Positions 45,797 to 62,480 of a stretch of 64,000 nucleotides of DNA are shown in pieces. The translations under genes were made by a program, and so were the position numbers. Source of the DNA: Cacajao melanocephalus. Its lineage: Eukaryota; Chordata; Mammalia; Primates; Pitheciidae. Positions within the stretch are counted from its first letter, which is position 1. Every line of letters starts with the position of its first letter. A model generated the notes under the pieces. That model saw only the letters and a program-made list of their open reading frames with translations, made no database searches and was not told where the DNA came from. The stretch covers positions 95,837 through 159,836 of the forward strand of contig CAUYLG010017842.1 of NCBI GenBank assembly GCA_963573385.1, in the 5' to 3' direction.

Positions 45797-46092
45797 CTTG
45801 CAAGGCACTGTGGCTCATGCCTATAATCCAGCACTTTAGGAGGCTGAGGCGACCAGATCATTTGTGGTCAAGAGTCTAAGAACAGCCTGGCCAACATGGT
45901 GAAACCCTGTCTCTACTAAAAAAAAAAAATACAAAAATTAGCTTGGCTAATTAAAATTAGCTCAGCTACTCAGGAGGCTGAGGCATGAGAACCACTTGAG
46001 CCCAAGAGTTGGCGGCTGCAGTGAGCCAAGATTTTGCTAGCTTGGGCAACACACAGAGACTCTGTCTCAAAAAAAAAAAAAAAAAAAAAAAT
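45797..46092 (+). mobile_element. Alu element
   Basis: A diverged full-length Alu with an A-tail of about 24. Short AGTCCTT/AATCCTT duplications flank it. Its right monomer is partly degraded. Confidence 0.92.
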
Positions 46093-46371
46093 CCTTTAGG
46101 CTCTGGCATATTGAAAAATCCATTTTGTAAAAACTGGCATTTTCTTCTTCTGAAGAAAGAGTGCTTAGTCCAAAGAATTCATTCTAAGCTCAGGCATTAT
46201 TGAAAATTAAAATAAATAGCCTATCTTTCTTACCTAGTTTATGAATGGAGGAAATAGGAAGGTGAAAATAGCAGCAGGATATAACTCGATATTTTAAAGT
46301 AGTTACTGACTGGGCTGACTATAAATTGTTTGAAAATGAAATGCAAAACACTAACATTTAGAACTACAAAG

Positions 46372-46666
46372 TTTTATTTGTTTGTTTGTTTGTTTTTTGA
46401 GATGGAGTCTCACTCTGTTGCCCAGGTGATCTTGGCTCATTGCAACCACCACCTCTTGAGTTCAAGTGATTCTCCTGTCTCAGCCTCCTGAGCAGCTCGG
46501 ACTACAGGAGCCCAGCACCACACCCAGCTAATTTTTTGTATTTTTAGTAGAGATGGAGTTTCATGGTGTTAGCCAGGATGGTCTCAATCTTCTGACCTCA
46601 TGACCCGCCTGCCTCGGCCTCCCAAAAAGTGCTGGGATTACAGGCGTGAGCCACTATGCTTCAGCC
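46372..46666 (-). mobile_element. AluY-like element with 13-bp target-site duplication
   Basis: Exact TAGAACTACAAAG repeats flank it (46359-46371 and 46667-46679). The antisense text GTTAGCCAGGATGGTCTC and TGACCTCATGACCCGCC is Y-type. A small internal deletion removes the segment after TTGCCCAGG. Confidence 0.93.
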
Positions 46667-49118
46667 TAGAACTACAAAGCTTTAAAGTTATTTTAAAAGT
46701 GTTTCTAGTGATAGCTAAAGTCCATCTACAGTGGGTCCAAATATCCTTCAACAGATAAGATTCACCTTTCCACTAGAAATAACAATGTTTCTCCCACCTA
46801 CTTTGGTAAATAAAGCAAGTTTAACTCCAGCTTCACTTAATTATTTTTATTTCTTTTCTTCTACCTTTATTTTTCCCTCTACCTAATTTTTCTCACATTT
46901 TATGTCAAAAAAGTCAGCACGGGAAGCTTTTGAGCCCTTACTTTTGCCCTTACGGTTTTTTTTTTTTTTTTTAATTTAGAACCTGTGTTAGCACATCACA
47001 TCTAGCCATAACCTTAGTATGTACGCGCATGCACACACACTTTAAAAGAAACTCAGCAACTTCAAGACGGAATAACTACTTCTGGTTTATTGTATTATCT
47101 ACTCATAACAAATTACATTGTAATGAGAGATTTTGGGGATGCTACTAACAGAATTCTGGCTTATAATTTGGCCACTGGTGGCTCAGCTTTAAAGTGCATT
47201 AAAAACAACCCAGTAGCTCTTTGTAGATGCACTGTGAACGCAAGACAGACGAAGCTGAGATTCAGATAATTTGGAATGACAACAACAAGAAAAAGCTCTG
47301 TTCCAGCTGTTTTGAAAGCTTATGTTATAATAGTAAATTTCTCCGATCATTCTTAAGGGCACTGAAAAACTATAAGCCGAGAGGGCCACAGATCTAATCA
47401 TCTAACTACAAAGGACATATTTCATTTAGATCTCTCCCCTAACATAGAACCAGGGTTTCATCTAAGTGGATGCAATGATGGCGTCTTAGCCTTGGTGCCT
47501 TTAAAATTAACTAAATGGAGTTTCATACATTATTTATCAGCTTGACATGTGATTTTGCCACCTGCATAAACAAAATAATTTCATTGCCATCTTAGTGGCT
47601 TGGGAAACTCAAAGGGGAGCGAGGGTGAAGAGGATGCTTCAGATTTTAGTGTACATGCTGGAAAAGAAGAGAACTGGGAGTCTATACTCACTTCCTTTGC
47701 CTGCAGAAATGTCATGCTACTCAGAGACTCTAAGGTTAAGTAAGCATACGCTCTAGAAAAAAGAATCCAGTAAGATGGTATTGGAAGGAGAAACCACTTC
47801 TCCAGAATTGACAGGACCAGAGAAAGAAGGCAAATGAAGTTCTAAGCCCTTTGTCTAGATGAACAGGCAGATCTGGAGACTTACTGAAATTATTCTTCCC
47901 AGTTTTATTTCTGTGTAAATGAGATAGAGGAATAATTCTGTTGCATGATATCCTTCTAAACTGTTCAGCTATAAATCCTTTGGTAGAGGTAGTTTCAGCA
48001 GTAGTTTTGCCCACAACTTCCTTCCTGTCTTCTATTTATCATCTTTCCATAGATGCTAAAAAAAACTCCAACTACTTTACTTCCAGGAGCATTTTAACCT
48101 CAGGAACCACGTCACTAATAATAAAAACCAGCCATACCGCCTGAATTAGAGATCCAGAAAACCTTTCTTCTTAAGTATTTCCAGCCATCAATGTGTTCCC
48201 CTATTAGGATATGGTTATAATAATTTTTATTATAGTTAGAGCAGCATTATTTTCTGAGAATCAGATCCTATTTCAAATGTGAATCAAAAGTACCATATGA
48301 CAAATCTATTGATTATTTTAAGGTCTGAAATTTGCAAGCTAGATTAGATTGAAAAGATTAATATATATGTAATACACAGTATTATTCTTATCCCCGTTCT
48401 AATCTATGATTTAAAAAATAGTTTATTAACTTTTGGTAGTGGTATTTGTTCAGAATAGTGTAGACAATCCAGAACAAGCTGAGTGTGCTCCCAAAGAACA
48501 GGAAGTCAAGTTGATGCTTTGGGCCTGCAATTGCTAAAACCATTATCCATCTCAGCATCTGAGATAATTGATAAGTCTTCCAGCAGGTATTTATGATTGG
48601 TGGTTAAGAGCTTGCCAGGGGAATTAGAAATTTAAAAAGAAAAAACAAAAAAAAAAGTTTTACAATAGAGGACCAGTGGAGTGAATCATACTAAGACTGA
48701 CAAGCCGGTTAAGCTAATCATTAGAGCATTCTGATTATACACTTAATGATGTGGGCAGTCCAGAATCTCCTGTCACTTGCAAATGAGCCCGACTTGGCAG
48801 GGGGCTTTGGTGCACTGCTGCCCATGACAAAGAGACATAACTAGCATAGCAGGACTCTGAGCTCTCTAAGTCAAAGACACAGAAGGAGGTGGTTTCAAAA
48901 GGTAAGGAGAAACCGGGTATCAGAATTTTGACATTTCCTTTTCAAGAAATAAGATGTTTTCTAGTTACAAAAGTATCATGTTGCTGTTACAAAATTAGAA
49001 GGAATAGGGCACAAAGAAAATAACATCACCTGTAAGTTCAGCATCCAAGTATAATTACTGCTATGACATTCTGAAGAATGGCCTTTTAGACTTTTTTTTC
49101 CCCTAATGTACATGTTCT

Positions 49119-50291
<1,173 letters not shown>

Positions 50292-51479
50292 TGTATACAA
50301 AATTCTGACAAGTTTGCTCACAACTGCTTCTTAAAGAAAAGTTTTAATTACAAATAATGATTAAAGCACAACCTCTCTTTAAGGCATTCAAGAGTAGAAT
50401 TTAGCTCTAATGCAGGTTCATGCTAAACTTACCAAAAGTAATAGTGTGCTTTTTGGAAGAATTTCTCACCAATCAGGTAGTTAATCCCATGGCCTGGGCT
50501 CAGAAAGATGGAGACTTCTCAGTCAGGTGTTTTCCATACTGCATAGACATAAAACCAAGGGAGAAGAGCTGCATGCGCCCTTTTGTGTGTGTTTGCTTTC
50601 CTATTGGTGAGGATTAACAAATATGGAGGTGTTTAAGTCATCTCCTAAACTGGATCTTTTAAAGAACAAAGGGATTTCCTCTCATGTACACTTAAGTAAA
50701 CTTGATTCCATTTTTAAAGGTATTGGATACCCAACTTGGCCACTGCAGACAGGAAGAGACACGTCTCTTCTACAGTAAGTCTCATTTTGTTCTCAAGATC
50801 AAAGAATCCCTTTGAAATGCACATAAAAGCATTATCCAATCACTATCAGAAATAATGGCCAAAGCACTGTGACAAAACAAAAATGGATTTGCACACAGCC
50901 TTCTCAGTCCTTTCAGTGGCCTTTAGGTGAAAAATGCTGAACACTTTCATAGTGAACAGGTCACTGCATCCATTTGTCTGTGGGTGACACCTGTAGTATG
51001 GTTTCTTTTAGCAGTCTTTTCATAGCAAGGTCCTATGCAGAAGCAAACGTTCTAGAAAGCCATATTAAAATAATTGCATAGTTGGAAAAGTCTATTGGTA
51101 TCAATTACTCCAAGAATCTTCCAGATGGAAAACAGTATTTCCATGCTGGGTGGCAGAAAAAGTGTGCATTTAACAAAAGACTGGTTGAACCCATTAAGGA
51201 AATACATATTGGGAGCCTGAGGGATGAGTATCGCAGGCTGAACAGCCCTTCCCCTGCTGCAGCTATGATATCCCTCCAACCGGCCAACAATACAGGGCAG
51301 GTTCTTAGGCACTTATCGAAACACAGACATGTTGTGGTACCTGGTGTCTAAAGCAACAGATCTCCTATCGTGCCTCAGAATGGCAACAGCTTGAGAAATG
51401 GCCAGAGACCTGAACCTAAAACTGTCTGTTATCCATCTCCTTTCAAAACCCTAAAGACCAGGGGAAGGGGAGAGGGCAT

Positions 51480-51632
51480 TACTGCTTAACGGGCACAGAG
51501 TTTCAGTTTGAAAAAGTTCTGGAGACGGATGTCGGTGACGGCTGCACAACAAGGTGAAAATGCTTAACGCCACTGAATTTCGTACTCAAATGGTAAATTT
51601 TATGTTATGCAAATTTTACTACAACACTAAGC
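51480..51632 (+). mobile_element. L1M 3' terminus
   Basis: It has L1 3' wording: GAAAAAGTTCTGGAGACGGA, GGTGACGGCTGCACAACAAG, CACTGAATTTCGTACTCAAA, TGGTAAATTTTATGTTATGC. Confidence 0.8.
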
Positions 51633-53684
51633 CTAAAAACCAAGCTGGGATGCATGACAGATTATCTCAGGGACATGCTAACCATCCATCTGTCCAGATT
51701 CTACAAGCTGAATCACCAAAAAGCTGCAGACCCATCTAGAGATCCCCAAACAATGTTTTCACAGAATCACACCTTCATACTTGGCCCTTGCTTGGCTGAA
51801 GGCAAACGTAAGACATACCCGCAGGAAGACTAGGGCTACACATTGTATACCACTTTTGGCAAAAACAGTTTATTTTGTTCAGTTTTATATACTATTCAAT
51901 CCCTTTAAAAAGATTCACTGACTACTGAAAAATGTTTCCATAATTTTGGTCTGATTTTGTTTTCTCCTGACCAAGAACTACTTTTTTAGATATAAGAATT
52001 AGGAAAAAAACAATCACTACATTTCTACAAGTCACTGCATTATTAGAGGATGCTTAGAGCTTCAATTTTAAGTTCAAGCCTTCTTACCCCAAGTATACAA
52101 CTATAAATAACTTCCTTTGCTGTTGCATTATGTTCTTATGTTTTCATTCTTTTTTAGTATCTTATTTTAAGGAACATCAATATCCTAGGAAGGTAGACGG
52201 GTTACATAAGTGAATGAGAGGCCAATTTCAGACTATACAATCACTCATACTGGAGATATGTTGAGAAAAGGAACATGATCTGGCTAGGTCTTGATGGTCC
52301 TATAATGTACTTCGGTTAAAGATGCCAAAAAATAACCATGTCAATTGAAAGAACAAAATGTTTCTTGTAGTGTCAAAAATTATGGCACCTGATTACACAC
52401 ACACTTAGGAAAAGCAAGCCATAATTACACCCCCATGATTCGAGAAGCACCGGGTAAAATAAGTCATTTAATGCTGTCCCACTGAGACATATTCAAAGGT
52501 CAAACTAACCTTCTCCACCCATTTTTCTCCAAATCATAATGCAAATGATAAACAAAAACTTTCAGTGCAAAAATTTTCATAAATCTCTGCTAGACAGTAA
52601 ATTGCCTTGTTACCGCTATTCTTCACGTTTCAGTAACTACCATATAAATCAAATTTTATGCAAGATTAACAGTATCTTTATTCAGTAATTAGGTAGAAAA
52701 ACGAGACAAATAGAAAGATAGGGGTAAAAGTTGCCTGGAACATGTTATGGTCTTAACATGAAAGTTTCTACACCAGAGCTTCCAGGATACTCTTACAGGA
52801 TCATCTATGTGGGGAAGTAAGAAAAGAACTTAGAAGATTTTTTAAAAAGCCTCAAATACCTTCTTATTGTAACCTAATATGTATACTTCAAGCAAATCAA
52901 TGAAATTGTTATTGATGATGTTATAAGGGGGTGTTTCACAGACATCTAAAGACAAAATGGTAATAATGTTCTGAAAATTTTATACCTGCTCACTATTTTG
53001 AAAAGTTCTGTTAAATAATGAAAACTCAATATCTCACTTATTTTTAAGTTCACACCCACAAACTATTTCCCCTAAGCAAATTTTACCTTTGTACTTTACC
53101 AGTAAGCTTTGAAGGGAGAGAAAAAATGAGAGGGGGAGAGAATGAGCCTCTGAACTAGAAAAATCAAACCTTCCTAAATGTATTGTGTGGCATCTTCTAT
53201 ATATTACTCATCATCAATGATGAGTTTTAATAGCAGTCTGATATTTGTTCAGTAACACACTACTCATCCATTTGAACATGGTTGATTATGGGTAGTTTTA
53301 ACTCTCATGGATACCTTTCTATTTCCTAAAGATGTTTCACTTTATATCTTCATATTTTAGTGCAAAAGACCCACCCAAAAGTTTATGTACTTATTATAGA
53401 TTCAACATTACAGGAGAAAAACTTCACATTTGGCATTAATCCTCATACTTCCAAAAATGCTACATTCAACATCTCATGCCAAGATCTTGTGCTCATCAGC
53501 AATTTTTTGGAAATGCTCAGGGTACAGAATAGCTTACCTAACATGCAGATGAGATTAAAAACCACAGTCTTGAGTACCACTGCTGCCACCCTTACCTGGT
53601 ATTTTGAATCTCCAAAGAACTTAAGCTACAACCTCATCAGCAAATGTTACAAGCAAAGTGCTCTATCAAAGTCATTTTTCCCTA

Positions 53685-53912
<228 letters not shown>

Positions 53913-54416
53913 TTAAGGAAACAGGAAATTTGCTAATTGAAATATAGTTCTTATTTCCAGAAAGGGTGTCCATTTTAATTAGAGCTCTATTTTTAGCTGT
54001 GAACCAACACACCCAAGAAATGCAAAACAGAGGAATTCAGCAGAGTCTATAAAAATGAATGTTACTGTTACCACAAAGAGCCCCCCTTTACTATGTGTGG
54101 TCCTTATTCTTAAAGTGATATTTCAAAGAAATTAGCAAATATCACACTGCGGTTTTTAATAAACTGTCAAAAATAAATAAGAAGAATACAGAAAGGTCCT
54201 CCTCATGTAGCAGACAGGTCAAGTCCTAAGCTATGTACATCAATTCATGATAACTCTCACAGGTCACTACATCTCAAAGGTTTACAATTAAAATATCTGG
54301 GCAACATTTTTTACTGGAGCAGACTCAGCTCACTTAAAAGTAAAATTACATCACCTCCTTATGAAGTCACTTAAAGGGTCTGGATAGGTTTGGATATGCC
54401 ATCAAAAAGGCATTAT

Positions 54417-54713
54417 GGGCCAGGTGCATTGACTCACACCTGTAATCCTAGCACTTTGGGAGGCAGAGGTGGGTGGATCACTTTGAGCTTAGGAGTTGAG
54501 ACCAGCCTGGGCAGCATGGTAAAACCCTGTCTCTAACAAAAATACAAAAAATTAGCCAGGTGTGGTGGCACACACCTGTGGTTCCAGCTGCCTGGGAGGC
54601 TAAGACAAGAGGATCACTTGAACCCAGAAGATGGAGGTTGCAGTGAGCTGAGATCATGCCACTGTATACCAGCCTGGGTGACAGTAAGATGTTGTCTCAA
54701 AATAATAAAAAAT
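54417..54713 (+). mobile_element. Alu element with target-site duplication
   Basis: Full-length Alu flanked by AAAAAGGCATTAT (54404-54416) and AAAAGGCATTAT (54714-54725). It lies 535 bp 5' of the exon 2 acceptor, antisense to the gene. Confidence 0.95.
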
Positions 54714-55146
54714 AAAAGGCATTATAAATATACATGTACACATTTACATGTTTACTGAATAGCTGAATAATTACTAGAAAAAAAATTATACCAAATGGCT
54801 AAAACTAGTCACTAGGAGGTAGTGGGAATCTAGGGGGTGAAGGGTAAAGGTGGGTGAGAGGGGCTTCATTTTTTACTTTATTTCCCTTTTGGGAATTTTT
54901 TTGGAATCAAGTCACAACAGGGATTAGTGAACTTTAAAAACAGAAGAAAAGGGGGTCAAGTATTATTCAATGGAGATGAAAATATTCTTCTGTAGATACC
55001 CTGCTCTCTCCCTGAAAAAAATGTTTTAATAGGTTAGGCTTATTATTATTCTGTCTAAACAGAAAAGCCTGACCATCTTTGAAGAAAATTAATCTTTTCA
55101 GAAAAAGCATCCTTGTTTCAAAGAAACTCAACTCTATTTAAAGAAC

Positions 55147-55452
55147 TTTTTTTTTTTTTTTTTTTTTTTGAGACAGAGTCTCACTCCATCACCAAGCTGG
55201 AGTGCAGTGGCGTGATCTTGGCTCACTGACTGCAACCTCCACCTCCTGGGTTCAAGCGATTCTCCTGCCTCAGCCTCCTGAGTAGCTGGGACTGCAGGTG
55301 TGTGCCACCATACCCAGCTAATTTTTGAATTTTTAGTAGAGATGGAGTTTCTCCATGTTGGCCAGGATGGTCTCAATCTCTTGACATTGTGATCTGCCCG
55401 CCTTGGCCTCCCAAAGTGCTGGGATTACAGGCATGAGCCATCGCGCCCAGCC
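55147..55452 (-). mobile_element. Alu element with target-site duplication
   Basis: A full-length antisense Alu with a T-run of about 24 (its A-tail), flanked by TAAAGAACTTTT and TAAAGACCTTTT. Confidence 0.95.
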
Positions 55453-56724
55453 TAAAGACCTTTTTAAACCACAATACTTTGATGCATTTATGCCAAATAA
55501 TGCATTTCTGTTTTGTCTGCCAAATTGAGAGAGGAAGAGTCACATGAATTCCAAGCCTCCAGCACCTGTTATTTATAATATTCCAAGAGAGCCAGACAGG
55601 CAGAAGACAAATGGGCACCCACATTAAACAATTACCACCTCTTACTGTAAAAGGCTCCAACAATCACTCCCAACTCTGGCAGTTTCAATTTCTGTATATA
55701 CTCGCCAGCTTTCTCAACATCCACACACTCTAATATCCACGGTTTCTGTGGAGTCCACCCTCCCTGCTCTCCATCACTGTGGCCCTAGAGGAAGTATGCC
55801 AGCTTCTGGAACTGCTTGCTGAGCAATTCTACAAAAGAGAGCCACACATAGTACACTGACTGAAAAACAGAGCTACACAAACACTAACAGTGGAGGCTTT
55901 GGGAGAAAGTCCAGCACTCAAATTTTTTAAGCCATTCTGGCGTGGTCCAAGAGAGTTAAACAACAAAGACAAAATCCTTCAGCTAATAAATGTGTATTAC
56001 CAGCCCAGGGCACCCAGTGAGCAGTCCATAGGTTCCCCCAGTGGTTCCCTTACACACCTCCCCTTTCATTAACGCTTCTCAATGTCTTACTCTTTCCACT
56101 ATGGTCAAGGAAAACTGCTGAGGACTCTACTTCCCTTCCTCCTTTAAATCAATCCCCACTTGCCTTCCAAACTCTCAAACTCCAGGATTTCATACTAGTG
56201 CAATGGGAAGGAATCCCAAGTATTCATTTAAGGCATATTTGACATATACATATCCAAGCCTGCCATCTACCCAAGCTACCTGTTTTTCTGGTTTTGACTG
56301 ACAAAGTCCTACATGATTTGAATTCTGACTATTCTAAAAGTTAGACAACAGAAAGGTTGAGAGGAACTGAAGAGCTTTTGCAGGTGATTCTAGACTTGGC
56401 ATTCAAAAGGGTGTTTGTCATAAACTAATTTCATTATGAGGTCAGATTCAACTTCTTGCACACTAACACACATTTAGTATTTTAGGTAACTGGTAAATTT
56501 TATCATAAGCAGTAAAAGTGAAGTGGACTCAGAGGATAGGGGGATCACCTTTCCCTTTACACAGGGGCCTAGAAGTGACAAGTAGAAAATAAGAAACTAA
56601 GAGATTATTTCTGTGAGAAGTTGAAAATCAACCTTAAGAGTTTACTTGTGAAGCTCCTCCTCCCCAATCCATCTAGCCACTAAATTATAGAGAAAGGAGA
56701 TTTTACTGTAACATAAAAAAGAAT

Positions 56725-56938
56725 TTTTGGTAGAAAGTAGATGAGTGGCTGTAGCATAGGGGGATGGGGAATGACTCCTCATGGCTACACAGTTTCTTTT
56801 TGGGGTGATGAAAATGTTCTGGAATTAGGGCTAATAGTATGTACAACCTTCCCAATATACTAAAAAGCACAGAAATATATACTTTAAAAGGGTGAATGTT
56901 ACAGCATGTGAATTGAATTATATCTTGATTTTTTAAAA
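56725..56938 (+). mobile_element. L1M 3' end
   Basis: It contains GAAAGTAGATGAGTGGCTGT, TTTCTTTTTGGGGTGATGAA, AATGTTCTGGAATTAG, ACTTTAAAAGGGTGAATG and GAATTATATCTTGA, the classic L1 3' UTR order. Confidence 0.88.
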
Positions 56939-58329
56939 GGACTCATAATCAACACACTGTATTCACAGAGCACCGGTTTCCTTTGCAGTTCTTCCCAAGG
57001 ACAGTAGCAAAATGTAAAAAGGATTGGGGAGGGAGAAGCTGAAGAAAGCTAGGCCGGCTCTAAACGTGCCTTCCAAAGATGTGTCACAGGTCTTGGGATG
57101 CTGAAGCTTTGGCAAACAAAATTATTCACTGTTTTAGAATAGCCACTACTTATTTCTAGGCGAAGCTCATTAATAGAAAATGCCATTCTCAGGACCACTG
57201 AATGCACATGAGAAACTGTTCTGGTGAAGCCTGTTAAAATCTAGCTAACTTAACAAAGGGTTAACATGGCCTAAAACACAGCTTTTATCAGAGGCCACCT
57301 TTAGCTAAGTTTTTGCCAGTTCTTATTTCTAATTGGGAGGGGTGTTATTCTGCCTCTTATGGCATCTAAAGACCCAGAGAAAACATCAGTACAAGATCTC
57401 CAGGTCCTCCAAACGTAAAACCCCAGAGCTCCCTCTTTTTCCAGTTGGTGCAGATCTTAGGAATGAGCATATAAATGAGGACAAAAAAACAGGATGCTAT
57501 ATCCAATACAACCTCAGGAAAAACAAAATTAAACTGGATACAGTGTCCTGATAATATGCATAAACTTATCAGAGAATGAACCATGCATCATAAAAAAGGA
57601 AGTATTAAGTGTCCATTTGACCTCTCCCTGCAGATTTCTCACATGCAGTGTCATCTCAATCTCAGTCTTAGTCCTGTTTTTCCCCACCAATCCCAAGGCA
57701 GAACTTTTTATTTAAGCTGTAAAACAAATTACCTTTCCAATGTATTGCCCCAAAAGCAGCCAGCAAGGAAGCAGGTAGACAGTGGCCTACAAGCAAAGAA
57801 GCAAGCCCCAGGTACCATTCACAAAGCATGAAGGTGGACAGAGGGGAGAAAAAACAGGCTACCTCATGAAATCTCAGTCTCAGGTTTATCAGTGCATTTC
57901 CTTTTTTATCTAAAATGGTTGCCAAGTCTCAGCATATCTAAACACATCCCAATTCAAAATTAAAATTCTATTTCCAAAGCTAAATAAATGAAGCAAAGTT
58001 TACCTATAACTCCATAAATTCTCAAACGAAAATGTGAACAAAATAATTAAAAACTCTTTGAAGGAAGAAACATTTTCATACTGTTTTATCTGTTTGTAGA
58101 CTGGGAAGATCTGGAGGAAATAGAAGAATTTATGATATTTTCCTGTTCCATATTCAGGTTCCAGTTGCTATATTTAGAAATTAAATTTGGTATAATCAGA
58201 ACCATTAATTTGTGTTGTAATTTAACACATTTCCCCTTACCAAGCAGTAATCACTGTCTGCTAACATGAGGACTAGACCACGAAGTATCTCTTCATCATT
58301 CTTTCCCCACCCTACTAAAATCTAATAAA

Positions 58330-58353
58330 AGGGAAAGAAAGAAAGAAAGAAAG
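58330..58353. repeat. (GAAA)n simple repeat
   Basis: About five GAAA units. A pyrimidine tract in the transcript. Confidence 0.9.
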
Positions 58354-60074
58354 GGAGAGTAGGAACAGGAGAAATTTACTAAGTTCTGTGGGAAAAATAA
58401 ACACCAAAAAAATTACAGAAAATATCTTCTCCTGAGTCACCACATATTTAGGAAACCACACTCTAAATGAGCAAAATTTTCTGCAGATAAGGAAAATACA
58501 GTTTGTTCTACCCACTGCTACCATAGCCTGAGCACAAATTTGACAGGAGATTCTAATGTGATTGTTCAGTGTTTCTGTTCTTTTATAATGGCGTTTTGGA
58601 GATCAAGGGTGAGTACACAAAGAATTTAAAAACCCTTCACAATAGCACTCAATCACTGAAAAGAAAATCCAAGTGCCAATACCAAAATCATGCAGAATGG
58701 TGCAACTCATAATCCATTAAGCATAAGAAAAAGAACGGTTCTCCAAAGCAAGAAATTGCAGACGAACATCTATTTGGTAGCAGCCCTATGGATATGGTCA
58801 GGAGAAAGTTCAACTGCCTACCAAGATAACACATTTGCACTAATTTAAAACAAAAAAATTACTTTTAAGTAGTTGATGACTTGTTTTAATAACAAAGAAT
58901 CATGAAACTAAGACAGCTTAAAGCTTTAAGAGTCCAGGCAGGCTCTATTTATTATTCTAATTACTTAAATTTACTATTTTGTCTAGTCACAAATTAATGA
59001 TCTTAGTTAACATTTCAGTTTGAATTAACATCTGAAACCATATTATTATGACAGCAAGAACCACCCAACACACAGTCAGGCAATTGAATAAGAACTTGTT
59101 CTTTTTAAACTGTCCTTTCTTGGGTACACCACTGCGCGTATTGATTGTTCTGGGAGATAGTGAGAGTTTTAGCAGAATCCTTCATGACCAATGGCTGGCA
59201 ACTCTTATATTAGCTTGACTGTCGGTCACAGCAATCGGTTTATCAATACCAACCACTGTCCTGTAGACATCTGTTTAATATTTAAGTGCCAGTACAGCAA
59301 GGATAGGTAGCAGATGACACAGAGGACAAGCCTGTATGTGCCTTTATTTCTACTATTAGAAGAAGCAAGAAGAGGATTTCAATCACATGCCCCAGAATTA
59401 CAATTCTCCATTTAGTCTTTGGAGGCACTAGACTAGCATATGCTTCCTTCACATACTGCACACTAGCTCACAATAAAAGCAACTATTAGTTCATAATTAA
59501 AGCATTCGTAGTATTTATTCCATTCCAGTATTGCCAGCAAGTCACTCATATATGCAGGGATTGGAAAAGAATCATTAATAGCCCTGGCAAATGTGATAAT
59601 TCTGCCTCAGATACTAAGACCAGGCCACTGTTACAAGACTGCAGGGCAAGAGAGAAAACAGCACCAGAGAGTGACTTTCTGGATAATTTTTAACTGTAAC
59701 TAAAATTTACCAACTGTGGTTTCTCTCAAACCAGGTTTCATGAAAGACCAGGTAGATGTCATTGCCCACCCCCATCTGCAGTGGACAGACACATGTCCTT
59801 CTGTGCACGCCCTACTGCACATAACTAGAACACAGGTTTGTATACACACCTCATCATGTAAGTTCAACAACACCCAACCTGGTCCATGACTGGTTCAAGA
59901 CGATGGATCCACTGGTCACTTGCTTGGATATAGAGCAATGAGAAATTGCTAGAAAAGTAGCTAAATGTTTACACTGAATTTATGAACTTATTTCCTTATC
60001 AGCAAGGGACATACAGTTGAAGTACTGCCCTGCAGACTACTCTTTAGAGGAGGTTCATAGACACTGTCAGGCTT

Positions 60075-60285
60075 GACTCACACTACCTGATTTACAAGGT
60101 GGTTGGGTCTTCACCTAGCTGTATGACCCTACGGGAATCATGGAACCTCTTCAGGGTGCTGCTTTCTCCTCTAAAGTGAAAATAATGGCACCTCCCTCTG
60201 GTTGGTTGTGAAGATAAACTGAAATAATTCACATGAAGAGTTTATCCTAGTGCCTTGCCTTGCATGAGTAAGCATTAAAAAGATA
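60075..60285 (+). mobile_element. MIR SINE
   Basis: It contains ACCTAGCTGTATGACCCTAC, AACCTCTTCAGGGTGCTGC, a GTGAAAATAATGGCACCTCC block and GGTTGTGAAGATAAACTG. Confidence 0.8.
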
Positions 60286-60949
60286 CAAAAAGGGTTGGGG
60301 AGGGGACATGAACAGAAGGATTAACGAGAAAACAAGGAAGGTTTCTGGAAAAAAATGTGTGTGTGTGTGTATGAATGAGGGTAAAAGAATCCCATGTTGT
60401 GTTCTCAAACATAAATCATACAAAAGACACAAACCACTATAAACAACAGAAACAATCTATTTTAGACCCCATATATATGCACTAACTCCCCTAAATCCTC
60501 ATGATCCACTAGGCTTCAGATACTGAAATTCTCAGAAACTATAAAATAACTTTATAAAACATTTAAAAAACAAAATATGATGAATAAGCAGCAAGAGATT
60601 AACAAAAGATCAAGCAGGTTTGAAAAGAAAACAGAACATCTTAAAATAAATGTTTACATTCATCTTGGATTTTCCATTTCAATAGCAAATCTGACACCAC
60701 TGAATAGCAAAGCAAATAACCAAAAGACAAACCTAAGAATTAATCCAAAATGTGGCATAAAGAAGCAAGATGATGAAAAATGAGAAAGACTATCAAAGCA
60801 CGTAGGAAGGAAAATGAAAATATTTAATACACACATAAGTAAAGATTAAGATGACAAGTACAGAGAAAAAGAGGGAAAGACTAACTGAAGATGATGGCTG
60901 GTAACGTCCCAGAACTAATGAAAGACATGAATCTATAGATACAGAAACA

Positions 60950-61219
60950 GCCACTTTGGGAGGCTGAGGCAGACATATCACTTGAGGCCAGGAGTTCAAG
61001 ACCAGGTTGGTCAATATGCCAACACCCCGTTACTACTAAAAATACAAAAATTAGCCAGGTATGGTGGCGTACACCTGTAATACCAGCTACTACAAGGCTG
61101 AGGCATGAGAATCACTTGAACCTGGGAGGTGGAGGTTGCAGCGAGCCAATATTACACCACTGTACTCCAGCCTAGGCAACAAAGTGAGACTCTGTCTCAA
61201 GACAAAATAAAAACTAAAA
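60950..61219 (+). mobile_element. 5'-truncated Alu
   Basis: It starts at CCACTTTGGGAGGCTGAGGC and runs to the A-rich end AAGACAAAATAAAAAC. It interrupts the L1/HAL1-like stretch. Confidence 0.92.
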
Positions 61220-61880
61220 TACCTTAAGCCACTCTGGGTGGGACAATAAACCCTCCAATCCCAGAGTCTAGGCAAACAGGCACTGCTTCAGCATGAGAGC
61301 CAGAAGCAAAACTGGTCTGTGTGTGAAGCAAAGGTAGGAACCCTTCCATCCCTGGGATTCAGACACAGATCATGCCCACAAGGAAAGGCTGGAAACTTTT
61401 CTGCGCATATACACATCAGATTCAAGGCAGTTTGACTACCAGAGGAAAAAGGGAAGAGGACTGCTGAGAAGACCCTATCTCCATGACCCAGGTACCAGGG
61501 CCTACCTTAAACTGGATCAGAGGAACTGAGAATCATCCCCCTGCCTCTACAATGCACCCAGATATGAGATCTAAACCACCAATGGTAATCTATTGCTGAA
61601 GAAAGGGCCAGGGCAAGATTATACTACAGCCCAGGCATTTGAGAACTCCTAAAAAAACTGAGAACGTAAAGCAAGAACACTGAGGAAAGTGGGGCACTCC
61701 AGGCACTATTTTAAGTATAAGGTAACAGCAGTTCACAGCTGAAAGAATTTAATACCTGTGGCAGAATGAAAGAAATAACATTAAGACTCAAACTCAACTC
61801 AATTACTGATCATGTTAACTCAATCCCCTATTCATGGCCTAACAGAAGAAGAGGCATGCTCATTTCTAGGCAGAAAAACT

Positions 61881-62480
<600 letters not shown>
